Shown: positions 1 to 10,895, numbered from the stretch's first letter. The stretch: DNA of 39,266 nucleotides from an uncultured Pelagibacteraceae bacterium (GCA_902557385.1 CACDZF010000008.1:1-39266), one strand, 5' to 3'. The notes: a model not told the origin generated them from the sequence alone. Program-made: numbers and translations.

Positions 1-377
1 GTGGTGCGTCTGGTATGGATTTAATGGCATTTATAGAGAAACCAATAGAACTTAAACCAGGTAAATCATGTCTTGTACCAACTGGATTATCTGTAGCTTT
101 TTCTAAAGAATACGAGATTCAAGTCAGACCAAGATCGGGACTAGCTGCAAAAAAAAATATTAGTGTTCTAAATACTCCAGGAACAATTGATAGTGATTAT
201 AGAGGTGAATTAAAAGTCATTTTATTTAATCATGGTAGTGAAAATTTTATGATTAATAATAATGATAGAATTGCTCAAATGGTTTTAACTCCGATTATTA
301 AAATGGAACTAGAAGAAAAAAATGAACTTCCAGAAACGATAAGAGGCGAGGGAGGATTTGGTTCAACTGGTAAATGA
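1..377 (+). CDS. dut: dUTP diphosphatase (dUTPase), 5' end outside window
   Basis: Hydrolyses dUTP to dUMP and PPi, keeping uracil out of DNA and feeding dTMP synthesis. The five motifs of trimeric dUTPases appear in order: GMDLMA, RPRSGLAAK, GTIDSDYRGEL with the catalytic Asp, RIAQMVL, and the C-terminal Gly-rich arm RGEGGFGSTGK. The frame is open back to base 3 (GASGMDL), so the ATG at 15 lies inside motif 1 and is not the start; the true N-terminus is upstream of the window. The stop overlaps the next ATG in an ATGA junction, implying translational coupling with the E1-like gene. Confidence 0.96.
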   Translation, partial: GASGMDLMAFIEKPIELKPGKSCLVPTGLSVAFSKEYEIQVRPRSGLAAKKNISVLNTPGTIDSDYRGELKVILFNHGSENFMINNNDRIAQMVLTPIIKMELEEKNELPETIRGEGGFGSTGK

Positions 378-1111
378 GCAACAGTTTAAATAAATCTCAA
401 ATTGAAAGATTTTCGAGACAGTTAATTCTAAAAAATGTAGGAGCTAAAGGACAAAAAAAAGTTATATCTTCCAAAATTTTGATTATTGGCGTTGGAGGTT
501 TGGGTTGTCCTGCTGCAGAAAATCTAACTAGAGCAGGAATTGGAACAATCGGTTTGGTAGATAATGATGTTGTAAATCTTTCAAATATTCATAGACAGAG
601 CTTATTTAATTCTAGGGATATTAAAAAATCAAAAGTTAGTGTAGCAGCTAAAAAACTTAAAGATATTAATCCTCATATAAAAATCAAAAAATACAATATA
701 AGACTAAACGAAAAAAATATAAAAAATATAATTCAAGATTATGATCTTATTGTCGATGGATCTGATAATTTTAAGACTAAATTCCTTATCAATGATTATT
801 GTTTAAAGTTCAAAAAAAAATTAGTTACAGGTGCAATAAGTAAATTTGATGGTCATGTATTTACATTTAATTTTGGAGATAAGAAAACAGCGTCTTTAAA
901 AAGTTTTTATCAAAAAGATGAAATTTCAGATGATATTTTAAATTGTGAATTTGAAGGCGTTCTTGGAACAACTGCATCAATTATAGGCGCTATTCAAGCA
1001 AATGAGGCTTTAAAAATGATAATAGAAATTGGCAAAAACTTAAAAAATCAAATATTAATAATAGACTTGCTAAATCTAAGTTTTAGAAAAGTTAAGTTTA
1101 AAAAAAAATAG
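374..1111 (+). CDS. HesA/MoeB/ThiF-family E1-like adenylyltransferase
   Basis: This family adenylates the C-terminal glycine of a ubiquitin-like sulfur carrier (ThiS or MoaD). The 245-residue protein has the nucleotide-binding GVGGLGCPAAENL near residue 40, VDNDVVNLSNIHRQSLF with the conserved Asp and Arg, DGSDNF, and NCEFEGVLG with a conserved cysteine near residue 190. The two CxxC pairs that hold structural zinc in MoeB and most ThiF proteins are absent; the usual first pair is replaced by SLKSFYQKD. No molybdopterin or thiamine genes are in the window, so the partner cannot be settled. A ThiF role is my guess, since SAR11 is known for partial thiamine synthesis. Family call is firm, substrate is not. 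Confidence 0.88.
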   Translation: MSNSLNKSQIERFSRQLILKNVGAKGQKKVISSKILIIGVGGLGCPAAENLTRAGIGTIGLVDNDVVNLSNIHRQSLFNSRDIKKSKVSVAAKKLKDINPHIKIKKYNIRLNEKNIKNIIQDYDLIVDGSDNFKTKFLINDYCLKFKKKLVTGAISKFDGHVFTFNFGDKKTASLKSFYQKDEISDDILNCEFEGVLGTTASIIGAIQANEALKMIIEIGKNLKNQILIIDLLNLSFRKVKFKKK

Positions 1112-1128
1112 AGATCAAATTTAAACTA

Positions 1129-1572
1129 ATGAAAAAATTTTTCATTTTATTTTTTATATTAACTTTTTTTCCTTTTTCTGTTACTTCAGATGACGATTTT
1201 CTGTCATTAAAAAAAAATAAGGTTAATGTAAGATATGGCCCAGGTTTTGACTATGAAGTGAAGTATATTTACAGAAAAAGAAATTTACCGCTAAAGATTA
1301 TCGATAAAAAAGAGAATTTTAGAAAGATTATTGATCATAAAAAGAATAGTGGCTGGATACATTGGACACAATTAAAAAAATCGAAATCTTTCATAGTTAC
1401 TAAAGATAAAATATTATTTAGTAAACCAACACTATTTTCAAAACCGAAAGCAATAATTCAAAAAGGTCGACTTCTTATCTATAAAAACTGTAAAAAAAAA
1501 TGGTGTAATATAAAGACCGGCAACTACGACGGCTGGGTAAACACGGAAGATATCTGGGGAAAAATACGTTAA
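1129..1572 (+). CDS. Secreted bacterial SH3-domain protein
   Basis: A 147-residue protein with an N-terminal signal peptide (about residues 1-20, Lys-Lys then Phe/Ile-rich core). An SH3-like segment follows: VNVRYGPGFDYEV is the usual VNVRSGPS-type motif, then a GWIHWTQL strand, and a second half ending GYDGWV-like (GNYDGWVNTEDIWG). Such domains usually bind cell wall or assist envelope enzymes in the periplasm. Two cysteines (NCKKKWC) lie in the second half. It starts 17 nt after the E1-like gene and probably shares its transcript. No enzyme domain is visible, so the precise role is unknown. Confidence 0.8.
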   Translation: MKKFFILFFILTFFPFSVTSDDDFLSLKKNKVNVRYGPGFDYEVKYIYRKRNLPLKIIDKKENFRKIIDHKKNSGWIHWTQLKKSKSFIVTKDKILFSKPTLFSKPKAIIQKGRLLIYKNCKKKWCNIKTGNYDGWVNTEDIWGKIR

Positions 1573-1599
1573 AGTATTTTTTTATTTTATTTAATAAAT

Positions 1600-1776
1600 T
1601 TATCTAGTTACACAAATATCTTTGATTACAGGTACATTTGCACAGTCAGAACATTTCGTTGTCTGAACGATACAACCATCATCAAGAACTTTAATATCAA
1701 CAACTCTATCGCACTTTGAACAAGTTGACGAAATAGATAAACCACACTTCTTACAATTATATGTTTCAGTTTTCAT
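1600..1776 (-). CDS. Small cysteine-rich zinc-ribbon-like protein, 58 aa
   Basis: Found by translating the gap between the SH3 gene and katG. The frame encodes 58 residues beginning MKTETYNCKKCG and ending KDICVTR. It holds eight cysteines including three CxxC pairs: CKKC (residues 8-11), CSKC (19-22) and CSDC (42-45). The first two, separated by seven residues, look like a zinc ribbon or knuckle. It has no signal peptide, membrane segment or recognisable enzyme motif. The ATG is followed by unbroken coding sequence and preceded by a promoter-like region with two Fur-like boxes, which supports a real, iron-controlled gene. It converges on the SH3 gene with a 27-bp T-rich gap. Function is unknown; metal binding is inferred from the cysteines. 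Confidence 0.7.
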   Translation of the reverse strand: MKTETYNCKKCGLSISSTCSKCDRVVDIKVLDDGCIVQTTKCSDCANVPVIKDICVTR

Positions 1777-1814
1777 AAATATAAAATAAGAATAGATTTT
1801 TCTTTTTCAATTAA

Positions 1815-1842
1815 ATTCTGTGTTAATGATAATCGTTTGCAA
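1815..1842 (-). promoter_or_regulatory. Candidate promoter of the small cysteine-rich gene
   Basis: On the minus strand a TTGCAA -35 hexamer (1842-1837) and a CAGAAT -10 hexamer (1820-1815) are separated by 16 bp. The Fur-like box at 1822-1840 fills the spacer, a typical position for a repressor site. The start codon at 1776 would leave a leader of about 30 nt. Matches to the -10 consensus are moderate (4 of 6). Confidence 0.4.
1822..1840. promoter_or_regulatory. Fur-like box 1
   Basis: GTTAATGATAATCGTTTGC matches the classical 19-bp E. coli Fur box at 15 of 19 positions by eye. It lies between the -35 and -10 of the candidate promoter for the minus-strand 58-aa gene. Alphaproteobacterial Fur/Mur consensus sites can differ from the E. 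coli one, so the exact regulator is uncertain; a Fur homologue is encoded at 20605-21015 and Irr at 4228-4638. Confidence 0.5.
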
Positions 1843-1870
1843 AAAAATTTTAAATATCAACAAAATAACT

Positions 1871-1889
1871 TTGAATGATAATTATTCTC
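1871..1889. promoter_or_regulatory. Fur-like box 2
   Basis: TTGAATGATAATTATTCTC matches the 19-bp Fur box at 14 of 19 positions. It lies 49 bp beyond box 1, between katG's stop codon and the promoter of the small cysteine-rich gene. Two boxes in a short gap make chance less likely, although AT-rich DNA raises the background. Confidence 0.4.
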
Positions 1890-1905
1890 AATTATTATTT
1901 TAAAT

Positions 1906-4176
<2,271 letters not shown>

Positions 4177-4227
4177 TAATGCAAAAATGTCTCGGTAAGA
4201 TTTAATTTTTTTGTAATATTTTAAAAA

Positions 4228-4638
4228 CTAGCTACTAATTTTGACTAAAACTTCAACTGACTTAATTTTTTTACCAGGTATTTTCTTTTTTATTTTTATC
4301 TCTCCAACATCAGTATTTTTCAGATCTATAAGTTCGTGAGTATTTTCATTAAAAAAATGATGATGAGTTGATACATTTGTATCAAAATAACTTTTGTTTA
4401 AGTTAATAGAAATTTCCTTTAAGTAATTTTTATTTTTAAAAGCATGAACAGTGTTATAAATTGTTGCGAGTGAAATACTTTCTTTAGAATTTTTTTTAAG
4501 AATCTTTGATAATTCTTCGATTGTAAAATGAAAAGTCTTTTTTCGATTATATAAAACTTTACAAATCTCAAGTCTCTGTTTAGTTGGTCTTAGCCCAGAA
4601 GATCTTAATTTTTTAACAAAAGTGTCTTTATTTTCCAT
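4228..4638 (-). CDS. irr: Fur-superfamily regulator, Irr-type (haem/iron-responsive)
   Basis: A 136-residue winged-helix repressor. RSSGLRPTKQRLEI and SLATIYNTVHAF are the DNA-binding Fur-fold segments. FDTNVSTHHHFFNE around residues 86-99 matches the His-rich segment characteristic of Irr (FDTN...HHHFF) rather than Fur or PerR, and there is no C-terminal CxxC zinc site. Irr senses haem status and controls haem synthesis, iron and oxidative-stress genes. It is divergent from fabA-fabB-fabI, and an irr-fabA neighbourhood is also seen in rhizobia, which supports the call. A palindrome near its promoter suggests autoregulation. Confidence 0.88.
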   Translation of the reverse strand: MENKDTFVKKLRSSGLRPTKQRLEICKVLYNRKKTFHFTIEELSKILKKNSKESISLATIYNTVHAFKNKNYLKEISINLNKSYFDTNVSTHHHFFNENTHELIDLKNTDVGEIKIKKKIPGKKIKSVEVLVKISS

Positions 4639-4717
4639 ATTTTGCCTAATTTATAACAATTATTATGAATTTATATATTATAATTATTACAAATAAAGTA
4701 TTAAGGTTTGAAAAATC
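4639..4717. promoter_or_regulatory. Divergent irr/fabA control region with ICE/Fur-like palindrome
   Basis: A 79-bp, nearly pure AT region between divergent irr and fabA. TTATAATTATTACAA at 4678-4692 matches the PerR-like form TTATAATNATTATAA at 13 of 14 positions but the Irr core at only 9 of 12. For fabA a possible -35 TTATAA (4651-4656) and -10 TATATT (4674-4679) have a 17-bp spacer. The box overlaps this -10 and could serve both directions. AT content makes chance matches a real concern. Confidence 0.35.
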
Positions 4718-5224
4718 ATGGAGAAAAAAACATCGTACAATTATCAAGAGTTAATTAGCTGCGGAAATGGTGATCTTTTTGGTCCTGGTAACGCAAAATT
4801 GCCTCTTCCTCCTATGCTGATGTTTGATAGAATAACAGAAATTAAAGATGATTTAGGCGCTTTTAAAAAGGGTCTAGTTAAAGCAGAGCTGGATGTTAAA
4901 GACAATCTTTGGTTTTTTGATTGTCACTTTAAGGAAGATCCAGTAATGCCAGGATGTTTGGGTTTAGATGCTATGTGGCAACTGGTAGGATTTTATCTTG
5001 GTTGGCTTGGGAACCCAGGAAAAGGAAGGGCTTTGGGTGTTGGATCAGTAAAATTTACAGGGGAAGTACTAAAAAATATTAAAATGGCCGAATATATAAT
5101 TGATATGAAAAGAGTTTTAATAAAAGAAGGTACTACAGTAGGTTTAGCTAACGGAGTTTTATTAGCTGATGGAAAAAAAATTTATACTACTGAAAACTTA
5201 AAAGTAGGATTATTTAAATCATGA
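4718..5224 (+). CDS. fabA: 3-hydroxydecanoyl-ACP dehydratase/isomerase FabA
   Basis: Dehydrates 3-hydroxydecanoyl-ACP and isomerises trans-2 to cis-3-decenoyl-ACP, the branch point for anaerobic-type unsaturated fatty acid synthesis. The 168-residue hot-dog-fold protein has catalytic His70 in [20 protein letters not shown] and Asp84 in the same segment, with the numbering of E. coli FabA. The stop codon overlaps the fabB ATG (ATGA), so the two are translationally coupled. It is divergent from irr, which may tie membrane composition to iron or haem status. Confidence 0.97.
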   Translation: MEKKTSYNYQELISCGNGDLFGPGNAKLPLPPMLMFDRITEIKDDLGAFKKGLVKAELDVKDNLWFFDCHFKEDPVMPGCLGLDAMWQLVGFYLGWLGNPGKGRALGVGSVKFTGEVLKNIKMAEYIIDMKRVLIKEGTTVGLANGVLLADGKKIYTTENLKVGLFKS

Positions 5225-6432
5225 AACGCGTAGTTATCACTGGTTTAGGAGTTGTTTCTTGTCTTGGAAATAATCAGAATGAAGTATTTGACTCATTAAT
5301 TAATTCAAAATCTGGAATTTCATTTAGTGAAGAATACAAGGAATACAATTTAAAAAGCCACGTCCATGGTAAACCTAATATTAAACTTGAAGATCATGTA
5401 GATAGAAAAGTTATTAGATTTATGGGACCAGGGTCAGCATACAATTACATATCTATGGCTGAAGCTGTTAAAGACTCAGGCTTAGAAGAAAAAGATGTGA
5501 GCAATATTTCAACAGGTATGATTATGGGTTCAGGTGGTCCTTCTATTGAAAATGTAATTTTAGCAGCAGATAAAACTAGAGATAAAAATCCTAAGAAAAT
5601 GGGACCATTTGTTGTTCCAAGAACAATGTCAAGTACAGCATCAGCAACTTTAGCAGTTCCATTTAAAATTAAAGGTGTAAACTATACTATTAGTTCAGCT
5701 TGCGCTACCAGCGGTCATTGTATTGGAAATGCCATGGAACTAATTCAACTTGGAAAACAAAAAATTGTGTTTGCAGGAGGTAGTGATGAAGTGCATTTTG
5801 CAATGACAGCAATGTTTGATGCAATGACAGCATTGTCATCAAAATATAACGATACCCCACAAAAAGCGTCTAGACCATATGATAAAACTAGAGATGGTTT
5901 TGTAATATCTGGTGGAGGAGGTGTTTTAGTTCTAGAAGAATATGAACATGCAAAGGCAAGAGGAGCAAAAATTTATGCTGAATTAACTGGTTATGGAGCA
6001 ACTTCAGATGGTTATGACATGGTAGCACCATCAGGTGAAGGAGCTGTAAGATGTATGAAAATGGCTTTAAGTACTAGCAAAAATAAAGTTGATTATATTA
6101 ATACACATGGAACTTCAACTCCTGTTGGAGATATTACGGAGTTAAAAGCTGTGGGAGAAGTTTTTAAAGATAATTTACCAAAAATAAGTTCTACAAAATC
6201 TTTATCGGGTCACTCTTTAGGAGCAACTTCAGTGCATGAAGCAATTTATAGTTTAATTATGATGAAAAACAATTTTATTTCAGCCTCTATAAATATAACT
6301 GAAATAGACGATGAGGCAAAAAAATATCCAATAATCACCAAAGTTGAAAAAAATATAACTTTAAATTCCATTATGTCTAATAGTTTTGGATTTGGAGGAA
6401 CGAATGCAACTTTAGTCTTTGAAAAGGTTTAA
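5221..6432 (+). CDS. fabB: 3-oxoacyl-ACP synthase I (KAS I)
   Basis: Condenses acyl-ACP with malonyl-ACP and is needed to elongate the cis-unsaturated intermediate made by FabA. The 403-residue protein has the thiolase-fold Cys-His-His triad: Cys161 in [11 protein letters not shown], His in [11 protein letters not shown] near residue 295, and His in [14 protein letters not shown] near residue 330. The C-terminus has the conserved [14 protein letters not shown]. FabA plus FabB together is the hallmark of the FabA/FabB unsaturated pathway. Confidence 0.97.
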   Translation: MKRVVITGLGVVSCLGNNQNEVFDSLINSKSGISFSEEYKEYNLKSHVHGKPNIKLEDHVDRKVIRFMGPGSAYNYISMAEAVKDSGLEEKDVSNISTGMIMGSGGPSIENVILAADKTRDKNPKKMGPFVVPRTMSSTASATLAVPFKIKGVNYTISSACATSGHCIGNAMELIQLGKQKIVFAGGSDEVHFAMTAMFDAMTALSSKYNDTPQKASRPYDKTRDGFVISGGGGVLVLEEYEHAKARGAKIYAELTGYGATSDGYDMVAPSGEGAVRCMKMALSTSKNKVDYINTHGTSTPVGDITELKAVGEVFKDNLPKISSTKSLSGHSLGATSVHEAIYSLIMMKNNFISASINITEIDDEAKKYPIITKVEKNITLNSIMSNSFGFGGTNATLVFEKV

Positions 6433-6435
6433 GTA

Positions 6436-7221
6436 ATGAATTTAATGAAGGGTAAAAAAGGTTTAATTATGGGCGTCGCCAATGAAAGATCTATTGCCTG
6501 GGGAATTTCTCAAAAATTAGCTGAAGCAGGTGCCGAACTAGCATTTACTTACCTTGGAGATGCACTAAAAAAAAGAGTAATTCCTCTTGCAGAAAAATTA
6601 AACTCAAATGTCACATTTAGTTGTGATGTCGAAAAAAAAGAAGAAGTAACAAAACTTTTCGAAGATATTAAAATAAAATGGGGTCAAATCGATTTTGTTG
6701 TGCATGCAGTTGCTTTTTCCGATAAATCAGAATTGTCTGGTGAATATTTAAATACTACAAGAGAGAATTTTTTAAGAAGCATGTTAATTTCATGCTTTTC
6801 ATTTACCGAAGTCGCAAAAGAAGCATCTAAAATAATGAATAAAAATGGAAGTATGCTTACATTGACCTATGAGTCTAACAAAGCTATTCCAAATTATAAT
6901 GTGATGGGTGTTTGTAAATCAGCGTTAGAGGCAAGTGTTAAATACTTAGCGAGAGATTTGGGAGCAAAAGGAATTAGAGTTAATGCAATAAGTGCTGGAC
7001 CTATTAAAACTTTGGCGGCTTCAGCAATTGGAGATGCAAAGTTCTTATATAAGTGGAATGAGGATCATTCGTTTTTAAAAAGAAATGTAGATATTCATGA
7101 TGTTGGAAACTCTGCATTATATCTATTAAGTGATCTTGGAGGTGGTGTAACTGGTGAAATTCACTATGTAGATGCTGGTTATAACAAAGTAGGTATGCCA
7201 GATCCAAAAAATATTACCTAA
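6436..7221 (+). CDS. fabI: Enoyl-ACP reductase (FabI)
   Basis: NAD(P)H-dependent reductase that performs the last step of each fatty acid elongation cycle. The 261-residue SDR-fold protein has the FabI-type cofactor loop GVANERSIAWGIS and the Y-x6-K catalytic signature in NYNVMGVCKSALEAS, with NAISAGPIKTLAAS following. It starts 3 nt after fabB. The chosen ATG at 6436 gives MNLMKGKKG; a second in-frame ATG at 6445 is also possible. It completes an irr-linked fab operon. Confidence 0.96.
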   Translation: MNLMKGKKGLIMGVANERSIAWGISQKLAEAGAELAFTYLGDALKKRVIPLAEKLNSNVTFSCDVEKKEEVTKLFEDIKIKWGQIDFVVHAVAFSDKSELSGEYLNTTRENFLRSMLISCFSFTEVAKEASKIMNKNGSMLTLTYESNKAIPNYNVMGVCKSALEASVKYLARDLGAKGIRVNAISAGPIKTLAASAIGDAKFLYKWNEDHSFLKRNVDIHDVGNSALYLLSDLGGGVTGEIHYVDAGYNKVGMPDPKNIT

Positions 7222-7225
7222 TCTT

Positions 7226-7339
7226 ATGTCCAAAAGATATAGCGGTAAATCATTCAAAGATTCAAGTGTTATGAAAAAACCAAAGCTTTCCCTAAAAGAA
7301 AAAAGAAAACTTAAAAAAGAAAAAAAGAAAAATAAATAA
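7226..7339 (+). CDS. Putative 37-aa lysine-rich peptide
   Basis: A short ORF (MSKRYSGKSFKD... ending KKEKKKNK) beginning 4 nt after the fabI stop. It is extremely basic, with 15 of 37 residues Lys, mostly in the C-terminal half. Its position at the end of the fab operon, tight spacing and non-repetitive N-terminal half favour a real gene. Short length and A-rich DNA argue for caution. No domain is recognised; nucleic acid or ribosome binding is only a guess. Confidence 0.4.
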   Translation: MSKRYSGKSFKDSSVMKKPKLSLKEKRKLKKEKKKNK

Positions 7340-7346
7340 AAAAGAT

Positions 7347-7364
7347 TTTTTAAATATTTAAAAA
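7347..7364. terminator. AT palindrome between convergent genes, possible bidirectional terminator
   Basis: TTTTTAAATATTTAAAAA is a perfect 18-bp palindrome sitting exactly between the convergent 37-aa ORF (stop at 7339) and the GcvT-like gene (stop at 7365). It has T runs in both directions but no GC pairs in the stem, so its strength as a terminator is doubtful. Confidence 0.3.
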
Positions 7365-8513
7365 CTATATCTTTGCATTAGCTATTTTTTTTTTAGGATC
7401 ATAAAAAGGTTTATTGACTACAGTTGCTTTAACCATAGAAAACGATTTTTCTACGTCTAGAACATTGCCAATATCAGCCTGCTCAATAGAAATCATAGCA
7501 AGAGCTATATTTTTTTTTAATCTTGGTGAATAAACTGCAGAAGTTACTTTGCCTATCTCATTTTTATTTTTATAAATTTTCCAAAATGTAGTATTTGGTC
7601 CTTCTAATGGCTCACAATCAAGAATTAACCCAACTTGCTTACGTTTAATCCCATTTTCTTTAATTTTTTTTAACGAATTTTTTCCAATAAAATTTATATT
7701 TGTATCAAGACTAACTAATCGATCTAAACCTACTTCATATGGGTTAGTGTTTATATCAGCATCTGCATGATAAGATAACATTGCACCTTCTATTCTTCTA
7801 ATCGATGAAGTATGCCCTGGCTGTAAATCAAACTCTTTACCAGCAGACATAATCTTTTCCCAAAGTAAATTACCTTTAGAACCATCTCTAAGATAAATTT
7901 CGTATCCTAGTTCACTTGACCAACCAGTTCTTGATATAACTAAAGGTATACCATCTAGCTCAAGTTCCCTAAGCCAGTAATATTTTAAATCCAATATACT
8001 TTCTCCAAATAGTTTCTGCATTATTTTACTTGAATTTGGACCTTGTAATTGAAGAGGTGACACATCTGGCTCAACTACTTTTACATTTAGGTCAGAATTT
8101 ATAGCAACACCTTGGGCCCATAATAAAATATCACTATCGCCTAAAGACAGCCAAAAATGATTTTCACCTAATCTCAATAGCACCGGATCATTTAATATAC
8201 CACCCTCATTATTTACAATAAGAACATATTTACATTGACCTATTGATAATTTTGAAAGATCTCTTGGTGTTAGTAGTTGAATAAATTTATATGCATCAGG
8301 TCCGGTTATTTCTACTTGTCTTTCTACAGAAACATCGCAAAGAATAGCTTTATTAATTAAATTCCAAAAATTTTCTTCTGCATTACCAAAGTCTCTTGGT
8401 ATGTACATATGATTATAAACTGAAAAGCCTGTAGCACCCCACTTAACGGTTGATTCAAAAAAAGGTGATTTACGTATTTGTGTGCCAAATCCAAAATCTT
8501 TTTTGTCTTTCAT
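7365..8513 (-). CDS. GcvT/DmdA-family folate-dependent methyl/aminomethyltransferase
   Basis: A 382-residue member of the glycine-cleavage T-protein superfamily, which transfers one-carbon units to tetrahydrofolate. Visible segments are YNHMYIPRDF near residue 35, CDVSVERQVEITGPDA, NNEGGILNDPVLLRL, EPDVSPLQLQGP, SRTGWSSELGYEIYL, and YSPRLKKNIALAMI in the C-terminal barrel. The YNHM and ERQVEI elements are shared with DMSP demethylase DmdA. The IRKSPFF start and GHTSSIRRIEGAMLSYHADAD segment resemble a separate, widespread alphaproteobacterial paralogue of unknown substrate, so I do not call it dmdA. No glycine cleavage H or P genes are nearby. It is the last gene of the nusA-pnp run. Confidence 0.75.
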   Translation of the reverse strand: MKDKKDFGFGTQIRKSPFFESTVKWGATGFSVYNHMYIPRDFGNAEENFWNLINKAILCDVSVERQVEITGPDAYKFIQLLTPRDLSKLSIGQCKYVLIVNNEGGILNDPVLLRLGENHFWLSLGDSDILLWAQGVAINSDLNVKVVEPDVSPLQLQGPNSSKIMQKLFGESILDLKYYWLRELELDGIPLVISRTGWSSELGYEIYLRDGSKGNLLWEKIMSAGKEFDLQPGHTSSIRRIEGAMLSYHADADINTNPYEVGLDRLVSLDTNINFIGKNSLKKIKENGIKRKQVGLILDCEPLEGPNTTFWKIYKNKNEIGKVTSAVYSPRLKKNIALAMISIEQADIGNVLDVEKSFSMVKATVVNKPFYDPKKKIANAKI

Positions 8514-8565
8514 GATTTTTATTTATTATGAGAGTATATATTTTTAGATAAGCCTAAATTAATAT

Positions 8566-10638
8566 TTAAACGCTAGCTTGTTTTATAGAAAGTTTTACTT
8601 TACCTCGATCAAAACCTATAACTTTGACTTTCACTGTATCACCTTCTTTAACAACATCAGTTACCTTTGCAACTCTTTTGTTAGCAAGTTCAGATATATG
8701 CACAAGTCCATCTTGTTTTCCAAGAAAGTTAACAAATGCTCCAAATTCCATAATCTTTATAACTTTTCCATTATAAATTTTATTCATTTCGGCTTTAGCT
8801 GTTAGATCTTTAATAATTTGTAAAGCTATATTTCTAGACTCATCACCTGGAGCAGCAACTGTTACAACTCCTTCATCATTAACATCAACTTTTGCACCTG
8901 ATTTTTCTACTATCTCTCTAATAGTTGCTCCACCTTTTCCTATAACAGTAGCAATATCTTTTTTGTCTACAGTGATCTGTTCCATTTTTGGAGTGTGTTT
9001 TCCTACATCAGCTCTTGATTTGTCTAATGCTTTGTTCATTTCACCTAAGATATGAATTCTACCATCTTTAGCTTGACTTAATGCCTGTTCCATAATTTCA
9101 AAAGTAATACCAGTAATTTTAATATCCATTTGAAGTGAAGTAATTCCATCTTTAGTTCCAGCAACTTTAAAATCCATATCTCCTAAGTGATCTTCATCGC
9201 CCAAAATATCTGATAGGACACTAAAATCATCTCCTTCTTTAATTAAACCCATGGCAATTCCTGCTACCGGTTCTTTGATTGGCACCCCTGCGTCCATTAA
9301 TGCTAAAGATGTACCACAAACAGTAGCCATAGAAGAGGAACCATTAGACTCTGTAATCTCTGATACTATTCTAAAAGTATATGGAAATACTTCTTTTGAA
9401 GGAAGTGAGGAGTTAATTGCTCTCCAAGCTAATTTACCATGACCAATCTCACGTCTTCCAGTTCCAATTCTTCCAGTTTCGCCAACTGAAAAAGGAGGAA
9501 AGTTGTAGTGAAGCATAAATCTTTCTCTATGCTGACCGTCTAAACTTTCTAGTCTCTGTTCATCATCTGAAGTACCTAAAGTAGCAACTACAATTGCTTG
9601 TGTTTCTCCTCTAGTGAACAATGCTGAGCCGTGAGTTCTTGGCAAAACACCAACTTCACAAGAAATAGATCTAACATCAGATAATCCTCTTCCATCAATT
9701 CTATTTTTGTTTTTAAGAATGTCAGTTCTTACAATAGACTTTTCGAGATTTTTTAATTGACTGTTTACATCAAGATCTGTGTAATTTTCATCTTCTTCAT
9801 AAAGTTTCTTCGCTTTATCAGTTATCTCTGAGATTTGATTTGATCTATCTTGTTTATCTCTTGTTGCAAAAGCTTTCTTCAAGTCTTTTGTAAAAGTTTC
9901 TTCAAGTTTTTTCTTAACCTCGGATAAATCTTTTTCTTCAACAGACCATTCAGGTTTTCTGCATTCTTTTGCGAGTTCATCAATCATTTTAATCACCGGA
10001 ATAAAGCCTTCATGACCAAATTTAACTGCATTTAACATTTCTTCTTCTGTTAAACCGTTCGCTTCAGACTCAACCATAAGCACAGCATCTTTGGTGCCTG
10101 CTACAACTAAATCTAAACTAGAGTTTTCTAATTCGGCTTTTGATGGATTAAGAATGTACTTGCCATCAACAAAACCTACTCTGGATGCTCCTACAGGACC
10201 CATAAATGGCATTCCTGAAATAGCCAAAGCTGCTGATGAAGCTGTAATCGCTAGGATATCTGGTTGGTTTTCTTTATCGTATGAAATTACAGTTGGTAAC
10301 AACTGCACTTCATTTTTAAATGCATCAGGAAACAAGGGTCTGATTGGTCTATCAATTAATCTTGAAATTAATGTTTCACTTTCAGTTGGTCTTGCTTCTC
10401 TTTTAAAATAGCCACCTGGTATTTTTCCGCCAGCATAGTATTTTTCTTGGTAATTGACCGATAATGGAAAATAATCCATGTCTGGATTTATTTTCTTTGC
10501 CCCAACTACTGTTGCCATTACAACTGTTTCTCCACACTGAGCAATTATTGCACCATCGGCTTGTCTTGCTACTTTACCTGTCTCTAATGTAATTTTTTTT
10601 CCACCTACTTCTACTTCTTTTTTAAATACTTTAAACAT
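8566..10638 (-). CDS. pnp: Polyribonucleotide nucleotidyltransferase (PNPase)
   Basis: Phosphorolytic 3'-5' exoribonuclease of the RNA degradosome. The 690-residue protein has two RNase PH domains (the FFRR-like loop is [13 protein letters not shown] near residue 75; catalytic aspartates are in [15 protein letters not shown] near residue 480), then a KH domain ([12 protein letters not shown]) and a C-terminal S1 domain ([19 protein letters not shown]). It follows rpsO with no intergenic base, the classical rpsO-pnp pair. Confidence 0.97.
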   Translation of the reverse strand: MFKVFKKEVEVGGKKITLETGKVARQADGAIIAQCGETVVMATVVGAKKINPDMDYFPLSVNYQEKYYAGGKIPGGYFKREARPTESETLISRLIDRPIRPLFPDAFKNEVQLLPTVISYDKENQPDILAITASSAALAISGMPFMGPVGASRVGFVDGKYILNPSKAELENSSLDLVVAGTKDAVLMVESEANGLTEEEMLNAVKFGHEGFIPVIKMIDELAKECRKPEWSVEEKDLSEVKKKLEETFTKDLKKAFATRDKQDRSNQISEITDKAKKLYEEDENYTDLDVNSQLKNLEKSIVRTDILKNKNRIDGRGLSDVRSISCEVGVLPRTHGSALFTRGETQAIVVATLGTSDDEQRLESLDGQHRERFMLHYNFPPFSVGETGRIGTGRREIGHGKLAWRAINSSLPSKEVFPYTFRIVSEITESNGSSSMATVCGTSLALMDAGVPIKEPVAGIAMGLIKEGDDFSVLSDILGDEDHLGDMDFKVAGTKDGITSLQMDIKITGITFEIMEQALSQAKDGRIHILGEMNKALDKSRADVGKHTPKMEQITVDKKDIATVIGKGGATIREIVEKSGAKVDVNDEGVVTVAAPGDESRNIALQIIKDLTAKAEMNKIYNGKVIKIMEFGAFVNFLGKQDGLVHISELANKRVAKVTDVVKEGDTVKVKVIGFDRGKVKLSIKQASV

Positions 10639-10887
10639 TTACTTCCTTAAATTTAATTTACTTAATACATTTTTATATGAATCAAGTTTATATTTTTTTA
10701 AATAATCCAATAATTTCTTTCTTCTATTTACAGCTTTCAACAAACCTACAGATGAATGTTTGTCTTTTTTAAATTGTTTTACATGTTTTGAAAGAGAGTC
10801 TATTTTTTCAGTAAGTAACGCAATTTGCACTTCGGATGAACCTGTATCTTTTTCATGTGTGGCTAGGTCTTTTGCTTTTTTTATCAT
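10639..10887 (-). CDS. rpsO: 30S ribosomal protein S15
   Basis: Binds the central domain of 16S rRNA early in 30S assembly. The 82-residue protein carries the S15 signature HEKDTGSSEVQIALLTEKI and the KHSSVGLLKAVNRRKKLLDYL segment. It is about seven residues shorter at the N-terminus than the common 89-residue form (starts MIKKAKDLATHE). No upstream in-frame extension is evident in the 8-bp gap to rbfA. It immediately precedes pnp, as in many bacteria. Confidence 0.95.
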   Translation of the reverse strand: MIKKAKDLATHEKDTGSSEVQIALLTEKIDSLSKHVKQFKKDKHSSVGLLKAVNRRKKLLDYLKKYKLDSYKNVLSKLNLRK

Positions 10888-10895
10888 TTTTTTTC

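Noticed and set aside
7365..8513. Annotation as true DMSP demethylase (dmdA) or GcvT
   Set aside because: Shares YNHM/ERQVEI with DmdA, but other segments fit a different paralogue and no gcvH/gcvP is nearby.
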